Source of the DNA: Hydractinia symbiolongicarpus
Lineage: Eukaryota; Cnidaria; Hydrozoa; Anthoathecata; Hydractiniidae
Length of the DNA stretch: 60,000 bases
Reading direction: 5' to 3'
Assembly (NCBI RefSeq): GCF_029227915.1
Contig: NC_079887.1
Span: 21,513,650 to 21,573,649 of the forward strand
The notes under the pieces are model-generated. The model was not told the DNA's origin. It ran no database searches and saw nothing but the letters and a program-made list of their open reading frames with translations. Position 1 is the stretch's first letter. Each line of letters starts with the position of its first letter. Of the stretch, positions 32,856 through 44,087 are shown one piece after another. The translations under genes were made by a program, and so were the position numbers.

Positions 32856-35040
32856 GATTGGCCAGATATAACCTTGACAAATACGGGGACAGGGAAAAGG
32901 GAGTACTCGCAACTCTTACAAAAGCAATACCTTCTTTGGACTGTGTGAAACCTCCTTCATTTTCTCAAGGAAGCGATGTATCTGGTATTGGTGTAAGCGA
33001 TAATTCCTTTGCTGCAAAGTTTGACGAAAAGATTTCTTTGTCCAAACTATATCTGTTCTTAAAGGGAAAAAACCAGTGTGTTTGAAACAAGAATATGGTG
33101 TATGGTGTTTGTGCAAAGTTTTTAAGGCTGCCTTGCAAGAGGAATAAATAAACATCTTAAGTTCAGTTAGCCATCGAATCCATAGTTTGGTTGAAGAGAA
33201 TTCTTGTAGTTCGTGTGAATTGTGTATCACTGGAGAATGTGACGAATTTAAATTGCCCCCTTGTTAAAATAACTTTGAAGTGGAAGGATCCTTGTCAAAT
33301 CATGACTCTTCAAGTACTAATTCTTTCTTTGATGAGATATCTTTTCCAAAATGGGTAAAAATCGAAAAGAAGCCAACCAAACAAGGGTCCTAACCTTATT
33401 ATGAGTCGACAGTTTAATAATTCAGAAAGTTGGATATAAACATTGTTTTAAAAGCTATGAGAACCGAGATCGATGCCCAAGCCTACTCCGTATCGTCAGA
33501 AAGAAACAAACAATTAAGATTTATTAAACATCTGGATCTGCAAAAATTTAAATTAATATAATTAATTTCCAGGGCAATTCCAGGACAGCTTCAATTTTTT
33601 GTTAACATTTCAAGATTTTCAATGTTTTCATTTTATTACATGACTTGTCAGAAGAAAAATGGAAGTCGTTGGAGAGCAAGCGGGAAAATGCTGACAAAAT
33701 AAAACAAGTCAGTCTCAGATTTCAGTGGTTCTTCAGAAGGCTTGTGCAGAGTTTGCTTCCAGTGCGCAAGATTACACCTGGCCGGCTGACTGAGATGTGG
33801 ACCTATCCTTCCTGTTTATCACGAAATTAGAATTGATATCTTAGGCGGGCTTTCTCACGGCCTCAGTAACTGAAATGAGAGCTTTATGTACCTTAGACTC
33901 CCCTTCGTAGAATGTTCAAAAAGAATAAGCCAATAGGAACTGAAGAAGCTATTCTAAATTGATTAAAAAATAAAAAATGTCGCAGAAATTTAATTTTCCT
34001 AAACATAAAGCTGTTAGAAAAAAAATTCAATTATCTGGTCCTAGTGCCTTTTGTGTGGGAGGGTCAAAACTTAGACTCTTGAGTTCAAAATTATGACAAT
34101 GACCCGATTCCAACGACGAGTCGGATATCACTAACCGAGTTCATTCGCTGTTGGTTTTCTGGTTGTTCTGTGAAAACTGGTGGTTACGTGTTTTAGTCCT
34201 TACGAGCTTAGAACTGCGCATCCATTGGACATTAGCGATGAAGCAGTTAAAGTTACAGAATGTACAATCAGTAATGTAGATTTAAGAAGTTTCTTCGACA
34301 AATTCCAGTGGCCTTGTGAAATCCAACTCTAAATGCTTGCCTTACTTTTTGGAGATGTAAAAACTCTATGTGCAAATTGATTTAACTTCCAATCAAAATG
34401 ATCAAGGAAATGAAAAAGAATAACTTGACCATTGAGATAAGCCTAAAAGGGGACACCAAATGAGACACCAGAAAATGTTATTAGTAAATAGAAAGATATG
34501 TTATTACTTGAAGCGAAAAACGATAGAGATACGTCATGTACTTATTCACCTGAACTATACTTGTTTAAACAATTTTAAGGGGGCTACAAAATGTTTGAAG
34601 AAAGATCTCCAGCATGGACGTTGCTCTTCATTCATTCGAATTCTGAATGAAGGTTTGCGATAAATAGACTACTCGAAAGGTCAAGTTTCAGAGATGGAGA
34701 CTGAGGTAGTGTTTTGTAATGAGGCCGCAAGGCGATGAGGACTGACCGCCTCCATTTGATTGCAATTCCGACCCAGACAAAGTCAATTGTTATACCTTGT
34801 AAGTATTACTCTTTACGTCTATTTAATGCCCATGTAGTAAGGAAGCAAAATGTACCAAGGTTCCAAAAATGTTTTAGAAACCATCTTACTAGACAATATA
34901 AAATACTGATATGAAAGTATAATCACCAGTCAAAATGCAAATAATTTCTGGTTTACAAAAAAGGAAAACATATTCTTCTTTGAATACTGCTTGAACAAAT
35001 GAAATTGATGTTATAACAAATCTTTACTTTATTTCCACAG
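32856..35040. other. Mostly non-coding, one unassigned frame
   Basis: An open plus-strand stretch at 32858-33085 (containing KAIPSLDCVKPPSFSQGSDV) directly follows the mini-element and may be an exon scrap of the broken gene further right; I cannot assign it. The remaining 1.9 kb show no gene I can support. Confidence 0.35.
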
Positions 35041-35436
35041 GATCAATTTAATCCCGATGACCCTGATGACGATAACTTTCAGAAAAGTGACGGCGATTAT
35101 GATGATCCTGACTGCATCTATGACTACAAGGCGGAGGAACCCTCATCTTCTTAAAGTCCAAAGCGAAAACGAACTTCCAAAACGGAAAGTAAAAAGGGAC
35201 AAACAGTGTCACACAAGAAAATGACAAAATCAAGGAAACAAAGCACACCCAAGCAAGCTAAATCTAAAGGTGTACAGAAAAAAAAAAAGAATCTGAATGA
35301 GAAAGTCCCAGGTCAGCCAACAGGGGATGCGACTACCGATTTCAATAATAGTAACATGGACGTACCCGTCTTGGAACCAAGTGGCTTAAGCCAATCTACT
35401 TTACGGGCTTTCACTAAATTGTTGATAACGTTCTAA
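35041..35436 (+). pseudogene. Acidic-then-basic protein segment, possibly part of a SAP/PHD gene
   Basis: Follows a good acceptor (TTATTTCCACAG, ending 35040). Phase 0 reads DQFNPDDPDDDNFQKSDGDY, an acidic stretch, to a TAA at about 35152. The same frame then goes on with a Lys/Arg-rich segment (KRKRTSKTESKKG ... KKMTKSRKQ) and SGLSQSTLRAFTKL before its stop. The in-frame stop implies a broken gene. It lies upstream of a SAP-like segment on the same strand, and the two may be parts of one gene split by a LINE insertion. Confidence 0.4.
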
Positions 35437-35960
35437 ATTCTGAACATTTTAAAGTGTTTAAACCCTCTATTTTCATCTACTTTAATTATTGAATTTATTT
35501 CAGAAGGTTTTAAGTCTTTAACAGTTGTTATGCCATTTATATAAGGCCTCAGGTTAAAATTTGTGTTGTTTTACTTAAAAAATCTTCTTCTTTTTAATCA
35601 CGTTGCAATTCGGTCTGCCATTATATAATTTCGAAAAAAAATTTTAATGACATTGTACATTTATATAGCTTTCAAAAAATATATAGTTTTATAGTTTATA
35701 TATGGTATTATTATTATGTCTTTCACACTCAATTTACAATTTTCAGAATAGTTTACTAAATTTCACGTTTAGAAAAAATTTAATTCAGACGCAAAACAGT
35801 TAAAAGGGGCGAAAGAAGATTCCGAAAGTGATATACTTTGTACTTAGAGCGATATTGACTAAAAATCATCATCAAATTTACAAACAACAACAAAGGAATC
35901 GTAAATATGAAAAAGAAAGCACTGTTGAAAAATACTATTTCATTTCAAAATTTGGGTGTA

Positions 35961-36865
35961 GATTTTTTTTTTTTTTTTTTTTTTTCAATTTATTTAAAGT
36001 CGATTATTCACATATTTACAATAGTTTCCAAAAAAAAAAAGTAATTAAGAAAACTAATCTAAATCGACTAAATTTTTTTATGTTTACAATTAAATAAAAT
36101 CATTTTTTTATATATATAAACAATAATAACAACAAAGTTCTATAAAGGGACCTTACATTCATCACAGTTACATTTAGATCCGTCCCACATTTTAATCATG
36201 CTTTTAAAAACTTTAAGGTTGTCACATCGTTTCAAATGTGATGGTAGGTTATTCCAAATCTTTGGTCCCAGGGCTGATAAGCTATTAGTTCCAAAAGTCG
36301 CGGTCCTTTTCCTTGAGACTACCAAATTATTTGTATTTTGTTCTCTGACTGTCCTACCGTTATCATTTAAACAAAATATATCTTTCATAAAAAGAGGGCT
36401 GCTGTTATTTATAGTTTTAGAGATTTCTATACACAATGACCGTAAGCGATTTACATTCATGTGACTCTTGCTGGAATTTTTAAGTAAATTTTCGTATGTA
36501 CTTACCGTATTATTATACAGAAATCTTAATGCTCGTTTTTGTATCATTTCGACTTTAGATAAAGATTTAGAAGAAGAAAAATGCCATATAAGGGAACAAT
36601 AATTGAAATTTGCGTAGATAAAACTTTGAACTAAAATATATTTTGCTTGAAAGGATAAGAAACTTCTAAATCGAAATAAGGCATTTAGTTGGGCTGATGC
36701 TTTGCGACACAAATCACTAACGTGTCTGTCAAAATTTAATTTATTGTCTAAAGTCACACCTAGTAATTTCACGTTATTTTCACTTTCAATAGTTTTATTT
36801 CCTATATTAAATTTTAGACCTAAATTATCTGCCTTATTCTTTGTCAGAATTATCGAGTGAAACTT
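35961..36865 (-). mobile_element. 5'-truncated LINE with poly(A) tail
   Basis: On the minus strand the element ends in a run of about 24 A (35961-35985), preceded by AATAAA some 15 bases upstream. The 5' end, near 36865, cuts into the reverse-transcriptase C-terminal region. A clean target duplication was not found. It separates coding-like scraps on the plus strand (35041-35436 and 36866 onward). Confidence 0.9.
36140..36862 (-). pseudogene. LINE (CR1/Rex-like) ORF2 C-terminal region
   Basis: Open for 240 residues to a stop at 36140. It starts FHSIILTKNKADNLGLKFNI, then VKLLGVTLDNKLNFDRHV, SFIYANFNYCSLIWHF, IQKRALRFLYNN and LGPKIWNNLP, the usual order behind the palm of CR1/Rex-type reverse transcriptases. 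It ends in a Cys-containing tail (CNCDECKVPL). The frame is intact but the catalytic part is absent, so this is a dead 3' fragment. It appears younger than the LINE at 18166-20470. Confidence 0.92.
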
Positions 36866-38050
36866 TTTTACCAAATACTTCACGGAAAGCAATATCCTCC
36901 TATTTACCCTGGTATGGGACAGGAAAAATTTAGTAAATGGACAGTAGTGCAGTTGCAAGATTTCTTGCAAGACAGAGGCACCAACCGGTCTGGTCGGAAG
37001 GAAGAACTTGTTGTGAATGTGTTTTCTGTATTTTCTATAATCTTAAACTTTCTATAGTTTTCAATCCCCCCAAGAAGAACAGTTGGAAATTCTTAGTGAT
37101 TAATTATCGAAAGTAAATTTTAAGAGGGGTCTTGTTAAATTCCCATGTAAGTTAAAAAGAGTGGATAAACCTTGTTGGCATCTAAACATTTGGACAAAAT
37201 TTGGTATTGCTTTGTTTGTGAAGCATGCCTACCAAAGCAAAAGTTAAGCAATGAATTTTACAATGTCTCGATTTCTTCAACAGAAAGACACTGTTAAAGT
37301 TGTATTTGCTGGTCGTCCTTGTGTTGCAAGGTAAAATATATTAAATGACGTCATTCTGTGTATTTTTTCTATTGTATATACACATATGCACCATGGGCTT
37401 ACATCCTCAAACTTGTTATCATCTTATTTTTTTGCACTTTTTCGCTGCTTTTTTGCAGCTAATCATATTGTTTTACGTTGTCTAAAGGGATGGCTAATAT
37501 AAACGAATTACTATTTAACACGTAGATTTACTCAAAATAAGTTTCATGAATCGGCGAGCTTCAAATAGGTTTATGGTCTTACAAAGCGCTGCGCAGATAG
37601 ATTAGTGAAAGTAGGACAGAAGGAGAAAAGTTATATTATGACCATGGAATTAACCCTTTTCATACACATTTCATATATTCATAGAGGTACTAGTGGAGGG
37701 CCTAAATTTGTTATGGCCGAAACAATAACAAATATGTTGCCTATCCTTTACCTAACATAACATTTTTGAAAACCCGGAAGAGGTAACATACGACGATCCA
37801 ATCCTGAGAAATTACTGTTTGGAGTGCATTGTCACCGTTCACAAAATTACCAAACCGGATATTGCTGTTAAATGTTTGGGTTTGCAACGTTAGTGCGTGT
37901 GTCGTGGTATTCTTGGAAAAGAAAGGATGGTGCAGTGTCACAAGTGCGAATAAAGGTTTCAAGAAATGTGAGAAACCATACCAAACATCGGTTCTTCAGA
38001 AATCCAACCGAAATTGGTATTGCAAAAAGTGTAAGAGAGTTATGCCTTTG
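36866..38050 (+). pseudogene. Fragments of a SAP-domain gene with a PHD-like cysteine cluster
   Basis: Right after the LINE comes KFSKWTVVQLQDFLQDRG and TNRSGRKEELVVNV (36915-37018), a good match to a SAP DNA-binding motif. A small exon-like piece follows an acceptor at about 37280 (KDTVKVVFAGRPCVAR, then GTAAAA). At 37880-38045 are CSVTSANKGFKKCEKPY and NWYCKKCKR; with an upstream frame offering MVQCHKCE, this resembles a PHD finger broken by a frameshift. The pieces are on one strand and may come from one gene or a domesticated mobile element. Function unknown. Confidence 0.4.
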
Positions 38051-40189
38051 TAACTTTAGTAATGATGACCATAATTAAAAAGAGTTTCAAACTATAAGCT
38101 CCTCAAAGCTTATCTTAAAAAGAAGAATATGGGCGATGGTTGTTTTTCCTTTTAAATTTATTTGATTGTAGAATAGGAGCAAGTTTTTAATGTCGTGATC
38201 AAATTGCACAATTTATATACAATGCATTTTCGTCTTCCTGATCCATTTGCGGACTAGTCGGACTAGTCCGAAATGGAAAGGATTGTTCGAAAGAATCGAG
38301 GAAAACAAAGGCTACTCCAACAACGATCTAAGTCAGATATCGCTAAGGTTTTCTTGCAAAACTTGAATAATGCCTGTAAGTTCTACACTACCAGTTCTTA
38401 TATTCATTTTGGAATCGAATGACCATGTGTGTCCGACCATGGAGAAGTACAAGGACGAGGAGTACTTAAAAATAAATACAGCGGCACATAGAGTTTCTTT
38501 ATATACGTTTTTTATCCTGGATAAGAGCAGACACATTTGCTCTTATTTTTACCTTTGGCGAAATTATAGAGGGTAACAAACATAGTTTGTTAGCTGAATG
38601 CATTGAGTTGAAGGTGGTGATGAGTAGGTACCACTTCCATTTTTTTTCTGTTTGGTAAGGTTTTTTATATATGGCTCTAATTTTGTTTGTCACCTACGTT
38701 ATTTCCATAGTTGAATACTACCTTGGGCATAAGCAAGTGCATCGGCGGGAGTTGTGTATCGTCAGCCGATACGACAGTCAACAATTGCGCACTCCCTGCA
38801 CCGCCCAGGTCCACTACTTAAATCTCAGCTCAATTTCTAATGGTACGACCTTACCCTGGTATATCGCCGGGCCTAGAAATGCATAAAAGCATTAACAAAA
38901 CACTCGAATTATTGGTTAAATACACGTTCTTGCAAATAATGATATAAGTACAAATGTCCATTTATAATATAAAAACATAACTACGATCACCAACCCTATC
39001 GGCCGAGATGCTTCGGTGATTTCTACGCCCTGTCTTCGTGGTGGTGTGCAAACATCTCCTGTTTCTTATATTATGCTGAGCAAACTCGTGCCAACGTTGT
39101 GCACTGGCGCATGTACATGTCGTTCGTTTGGTGGTGCATTTAGGATATCGTTGAGTGGGTTTGAAAAGGGGTTTGGGTGTTGGGGGAGCATGCGTTATAC
39201 AGGTTTGAAGAGCTGATGTTTGTGAAATATCTAGGCATCTAGACATGCTTGTATGGATTAGGAGGTATGGGTACGAGGTGCATCAATTCGGCCTGGACGT
39301 TACCTTGTTACATTACCCCTCCCCCACCGCCGTTTTGAGACTGCATCCCCGCGGTCTAAGATACAAAAGGATTTGGAACGTGATGGGCGGAAGTCAACTC
39401 ATGTAGCGGAAGAGTAACACGTGATGTTCATTGTAGGTCGAAGAAATTTTCTCATGCACATTCGGCATACAGTAGCGTGAATACAACGTTGCTACATACC
39501 TGGTAGCACGAAAAGGGTGTGGCTGCATTCTGCATGAAATAGCACAATGTTGCTGCATAAAGCTTGGTTTCCCCCTAGCGCTAAATGGCGCTAATGAGCG
39601 GTAACTAGCGATAAAAAACGAGCGGTAACTTTTCCTTTTGTGGAAACTGGAAGAAAAAATAACTGCTAGCTAGCGGTAACTTTTTCACACGCGTTAAATA
39701 GCAGTAAGTACGAATTTTTTTTCATATTTAGCGCTAGTTACGGCTCAACATCAAAGAAAGCCAATTTTCCTTGTTCAGAAAGTGATGAAATGTCTTTTTT
39801 TTTTCGAAAGTGGACTAGCTTTTTTTATATTTCGTATCTTAAATAGGAAATTTTTATTGTAACAAAGTTTTTTGTATGTATAAACTGTTTTTGTGAAAAA
39901 TGGCTTAGAAAATAAGAAGAAAAGCTCTCAGTGTTCAAGATCCCCAGAAAGTGCCCTACTGTTCTTATCTAAGTGAGTCTGTAAGACCACTAAGTCTCTA
40001 TCCGCAATATCCAGCGTTTTCTAATGCCACAGCGTTTGGTCAGGGCGTAGCATCACGCGACAACGCGTCAGCTTTGCATGTTTTCCGGACGTGGATAAAG
40101 TAACCGTGGCTTCGTGAAGGAAACCAAAAACTACCAACTATCTATATCAAGGCGTTGAGTCAACGAACCCTGCAGCGAGAAGGTTAAAA
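38051..40189. other. Mixed stretch without a supported gene
   Basis: Coding-like scraps near 38270-38480 (SEMERIVRKNRGKQRLLQQR) may belong to the broken SAP gene. From 38730 the base composition becomes more GC-rich. Between 39590 and 39735 the word AGCGGTAACT occurs three times, with an inverted form (AGCGCTAGTTAC), suggesting the end of a small DNA transposon. The 3' LTR expected for the gypsy element on the right was not found. Confidence 0.4.
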
Positions 40190-40959
40190 CTAAGATCTAA
40201 TGATTCGGATACGTTTTATGCAACGCGGTACAAAGCCCAGTATTGACCTTCGTGGTAAATGAAGAAGTGGTATACCAGTCCCAGGTCCAATCAGATACTT
40301 TTTGCACAAAGCTGTCGTTTTCTGTGTCAGCTTTGGGTAAAAACGGACACAATGGCAATGGGTATGCGCACCCAATGCAGAAATGATAGCGCTCAAAACA
40401 TGTGCCACGAATGCGGCGATGAGGAACTTCTTTGTCAATAGAATTTCCCACAAACGTGCGACGAAATGATATGCATGATCGTATTCTACCTCATTTTGAC
40501 GTTGGTCAGTGCGTGTAAACGCTTCGCAGCCAAGAAAAATCGTTGGAATTAATTTGTGGTGACTCAGGGTAACCACATGTGCGGACGTCGTGAAGTGTTC
40601 GTGTTCCAGCGCGAACTCGAAATTTACCTGTCCATGTACTGGAATCTCCAATTGCGCCCTCGAGACATGGGATGTGGCTGGTAATTCCAGACGACGTTGC
40701 AGCCCTGTAGTAATTACGCTGTCAAGCGACCCAGTATCCAACAGGGCTGTGACGGGAAATGTGCGTTTTTTATGTACGATGGTTTAATAACAGTGATGCC
40801 AGTTTGTAAATTTTTCGAGGGGCACCCACGATACATAAGCGGGTCTAGCGATACCGTCTGAAACTCCGGTGGTGGGGGTCGTCGACGTGTTCTCATCGTG
40901 CGTGTAGGTCGTTTGTCATGTTGTAAGGCTTCTGTATCACGTGTATCGGGCGTCAGCAT
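40190..40959 (-). pseudogene. Aspartic-protease-type ORF overlapping the env-like 3' end
   Basis: ATG at 40959, in a different frame from the env-like gene and overlapping its last 23 nt. A basic, Pro-rich leader (MRTRRRPPPPEFQ) precedes a one-base frameshift near 40752, and then ALLDTGSLDSVIT, the active-site motif of retroviral aspartic proteases. TIFLGCEAF fits the later flap/ILG region. A hydrophobic stretch (FLIAAFVAHVLSAIISAL) follows in the last part. In known Ty3/gypsy elements the protease lies between gag and RT, so this place is odd. It could also be a relocated piece of another element. The frameshift makes it non-functional as read. Confidence 0.55.
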
Positions 40960-43161
40960 AGGTTCGCGACATGATCGACCATCGGGTTCTGGTTCCTTTG
41001 TTAGTTCTATTCAGTATGACAAGTGCACTTACAACTAGCAAAATTAAAACCCATTTGATTGTTCCCCCATGCCTCCCAGAACACCATGGAACATAACACC
41101 CACACGGGAGGTGGCGTCCTTAACGGCTCCACCTGTAGCTGAGATTACTTCCAAGGCTGCGTCCGCTAGACTACCAAAAATTGCCTTATCCAGATCTCCT
41201 ACTCCATTAAGGACACCCTTTATGGCACCACCTACAGCTTTAATAATGGAATTACCGCTCTTTGCTAACCCTTCAATAGAGGCGCCAAAAGCCCTAACTA
41301 TAAACATCAATATATTACCTTCTCCTTGTTCAGCTTTTCTTCAATAGCGTCATGGACATAGGTTAAAATGTCCATCATACGTACGGTTCCAGTGGCGAAC
41401 GTAGTTTCTCTAGTAGGCGATTACGATAGCCTTTTATTTTGGGAAGGTTTAATTCATTTGGCTCGTCCATCGTATCCGCCTGCAACTCTATTTTCTGAAA
41501 CTCACCTGACGCCTTAAGCAAATAGGCAGTCAATGCTTACATTTTAAAGTAGGAATATGCGTAATTAGTTGCCTATCAATAAGTCAAAAGGTGGCATTAC
41601 TGTAAGGAAATTTTACTGGAAAATTTTGGTAGCATGTTTTTTTATCTGACAACTTAGAATCATGTGATAACGAGAAACATGCCAACAAATTGCTAGGGCA
41701 TCTCCAACAGGCTTAATTACAACCCTTGACTCGGGAAGTTCGATAACATCCACCGTTGTATTTAGGGGATTTCCCGTTGCGTAAAGCACAAGCGTTCCCA
41801 TTCGCCCGCCATTGTGTTTTTCTGGATCCTAATAGCTTTTGCAATGTGGGCTTCCATCATTGGAGCCACAACGTCGTCGGCCACCTAACTTTGTGGCATA
41901 CAATCAGACCACTTGTCTAAGTTGCCGTAAAAATGTGTGTTTAGCCTGAGTGTCACGTAACACTAAGCCATTGTCCAACCGTATAGTGCCTTGCGGTTAA
42001 ATTCTTGTTGAACCGCGTCACCAGCACGAAGTGAGGAAATTAAAACGAATTCTCCCTGTCATTCAACCTCATGAATTCCAGGAGAGCGCATTTTCGTTGT
42101 GCCATGATGAGGGTTGGTCCACACTATATCCTGTTTTGGCTAAATCGTTGGTTATGCATACGCCGACGTCTAAATCAGGGTCTACTTCCGAGGAGCATTT
42201 CGTTGAAGTGAAGTGCTGCTCAATATATTTTGCGCGTCCGACAATTTGCGAAAATGCCTCTAAAAGCACAATTCTCCCTTTTTTACAAGTAATTAACTAA
42301 AAAAAATCTAAAAAAAAAAAAAAAAAAGGACAAAACACATTTGAAAAGATGAACAGAACTTTAACCAAGGGCAGGTAGATTTCGACCCATATTTCTGAAC
42401 CTACGTACCCTGGATGTCTAGCTGGGTCACCTCGAAGAGGTCCGCGGACGGTCATTAGCAGAAACTAGACATCCCTATCTTTCTAAAGTAAACTTTGACC
42501 ATTTTCTGTTCAACTGTGCTATTCTTTGTTTTTAACTCAGGTAATAAGTGGAGTCGTTACTCTCCAAAGACAAGATCATGTGTGATCAAACCCCCCTGCT
42601 AACCTAATTTTTATTTGATTTTGTTTTATTTTTGACTGGGGTAATAAGTGGAGTCGTCACTCTCCAAAGACAAGACCCAGTATGATCAAACCCCCTTGCT
42701 AACTTAATTTTTATTTGATTTTGTTTTATTTTTGACTGGGGTAATAAGTGGAGTCGTCACTCTCCAAAGACAAGACTGAGTGTAGTCAAGCCCCCTTGCC
42801 GACTCAATCCGGTTAAAATATTCTTATCTCAGCTCTTCTAAAAAGAAAACATATGACTCGTGACTGTTAATAAGGCGATCATCACAGAAAATTACTGCTG
42901 TTATAGTTAGGACGTTGCGTTAGGCGCGTATCTGAAAACCTTCGCAGAGTACGCGGTGACGGGATCCGCCTTTTTGTGCATATTATGCCCGTAATCCTTA
43001 AGTGCGGGAAATTGGAAAATTCCAAGCGGCGTAGCTTTGGCGCAGTCATATAAGGTTCCTAAATTCAGGCCTATTGGATTACCTACGAACTGGCTAATGG
43101 CTACAAGTAGCATTACCAGCATCCGCATTAGAAAAGAGGGCATTTGGAAGACCGACAACAT
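40937..43161 (-). pseudogene. env-like glycoprotein gene, interrupted and frameshifted
   Basis: Directly after the chromodomain, a hydrophobic leader (MRMLVMLLVAISQF) precedes LGTLYDCAKATPLGIFQFPA and a Cys-containing segment to about 42907. After further frame changes a repeat interrupts it (42249-42830). It continues with VGRAKYIEQHFTSTKC and VGVCITN (42269-42069), and the segment 41801-41613. Near the end is a Gly-rich region (GGAIKGVLNGVGDLDKAIFG) before a hydrophobic anchor, WVLILLVVSALVIL, and a short basic tail ending at 40937. Signal peptide, Cys pairs, Gly-rich part and anchor are what an env-type membrane protein would show. Several frameshifts make it dead. The assignment is by layout, not by a known family match. 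Confidence 0.55.
42249..42830 (-). repeat. Dispersed structured repeat, copy 1, with 100-bp tandem units
   Basis: Inserted in the env-like gene. On the plus strand it begins near AAAATGCCTCTAAAAGCACA and includes a T/A-rich block and a GGTTTCGACCC-like stretch. A long stem (GGATGTCTAG at 42412 pairs with CTAGACATCC near 42474) encloses a small ACCTC/GAGGT hairpin. The repeat then has 2.7 tandem units of 100 bp starting GTAATAAGTGGAGTCGT (42541, 42641, 42741). Related copies are at 48796-49150 and 58470-58806. It is most simply the 3' non-coding end of a minus-strand retroelement. Confidence 0.85.
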
Positions 43162-43227
43162 CCACAGAAGTGCTTTAACATTGGCACGAGAGACAGAGTT
43201 GGTAGAGATTCCTTGGGCAAGAAAATG

Positions 43228-44087
43228 TTACAGAAGTAGGGGGTCTACGTTCTTTTCTGGCTCCCACGTGTTCTCGTCTTCGTCAAAGTCCTTCCATTTG
43301 ATCAAGAAGAATCGTTTCATGTGCTTGTTTTTCATCTGTCGTATGAACTCCACTAAATACATATCTGGCCCTAATCCTCCCTCCATCCCTAAGGTAGTGA
43401 TGTTGGCTGCAGCGTTGTCATCCAACTTATGTTCTTTCGAATTTTGCCGTTATCAGGCGTACTATATTGGTGCCTCGCAGGTACTTCAGTTTGGCAGGCT
43501 GGCGTTACATCTTGGTCTACCAATTTTTGCAGTTCTATTTCGACATTAGCCTCATCCCCCCTATCCGGTAATAACTGTTGTTTCGTTGCTTCCTCAGTTT
43601 CAAGGGGCACTTCAGTAGTGTCCATCGGATCAATCTCGAAGTTAATGGTTGCAGTGGGTCGCATGTCAGGAGTATAATAGATAGCTCGATGTGCAGACCT
43701 TCGTAACATTAATAAGTGGGCAGAATTCCTGCATCAGTTTGGATGTAAAATTTGTGCCTCGATCAGACAAGAATCTTCGCGGGATCTGTGCCTGGAAATC
43801 ACGCTATCGATAGACACTTGCGATGTAACTGCCGTGTTGATTGTCGCTACTGCCACAGCTTCAACATACTTTGTGAACAAATCACTATCCTTTCGTTTTC
43901 GTAGGATCCTTTCGTTGCGCACAAGCTACGCAAGACTTGACCCATCGCTCAGTGTTCGTGAACATACCAAGACAGTAGTATAAACCACGTAATCCTTCAT
44001 AAGTTTTCTGTGTGCCTAAATGACCCAAACTTGAAAGGTCGTGACAACACGCAAGCAAATCATGACAAAATGAAGAAGCACTACGAG
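43228..44087 (-). pseudogene. Ty3/gypsy integrase with C-terminal chromodomain
   Basis: The HHCC zinc region reads HLGTQKTYEGLRGLYY and SCVACAQRK (about 44040-43920). The core keeps LFTKYVEAVAV and a segment RFLSDRGTNFTS containing the second catalytic Asp, but the rest of the core is deleted or in shifted frames. A Glu/Asp-rich linker follows (43709-43420). The C-terminus MYLVEFIRQMKNKHMKRFFL with IKWKDFDEDENTWEP (about 43360-43245) is a clear chromodomain, which in chromoviruses targets insertion to marked chromatin. Confidence 0.85.

Noticed and set aside
36198-36464. Plus-strand open frame with hydrophobic segments
   Set aside because: Lies antisense to the clear LINE coding sequence 36140-36862.
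38740-38880. Possible RNA gene or LTR in a GC-richer stretch
   Set aside because: No tRNA, rRNA or snRNA signature and no TG...CA boundary that pairs with another copy.
42412-42475. Hammerhead ribozyme in the structured repeat
   Set aside because: CTGATGA-like and GAAA words are present, but on opposite strands; the required core order on one strand is absent.
42541-42800. CRISPR-like array
   Set aside because: Three head-to-tail 100-bp units without unique spacers, in animal DNA; it is an ordinary tandem repeat.
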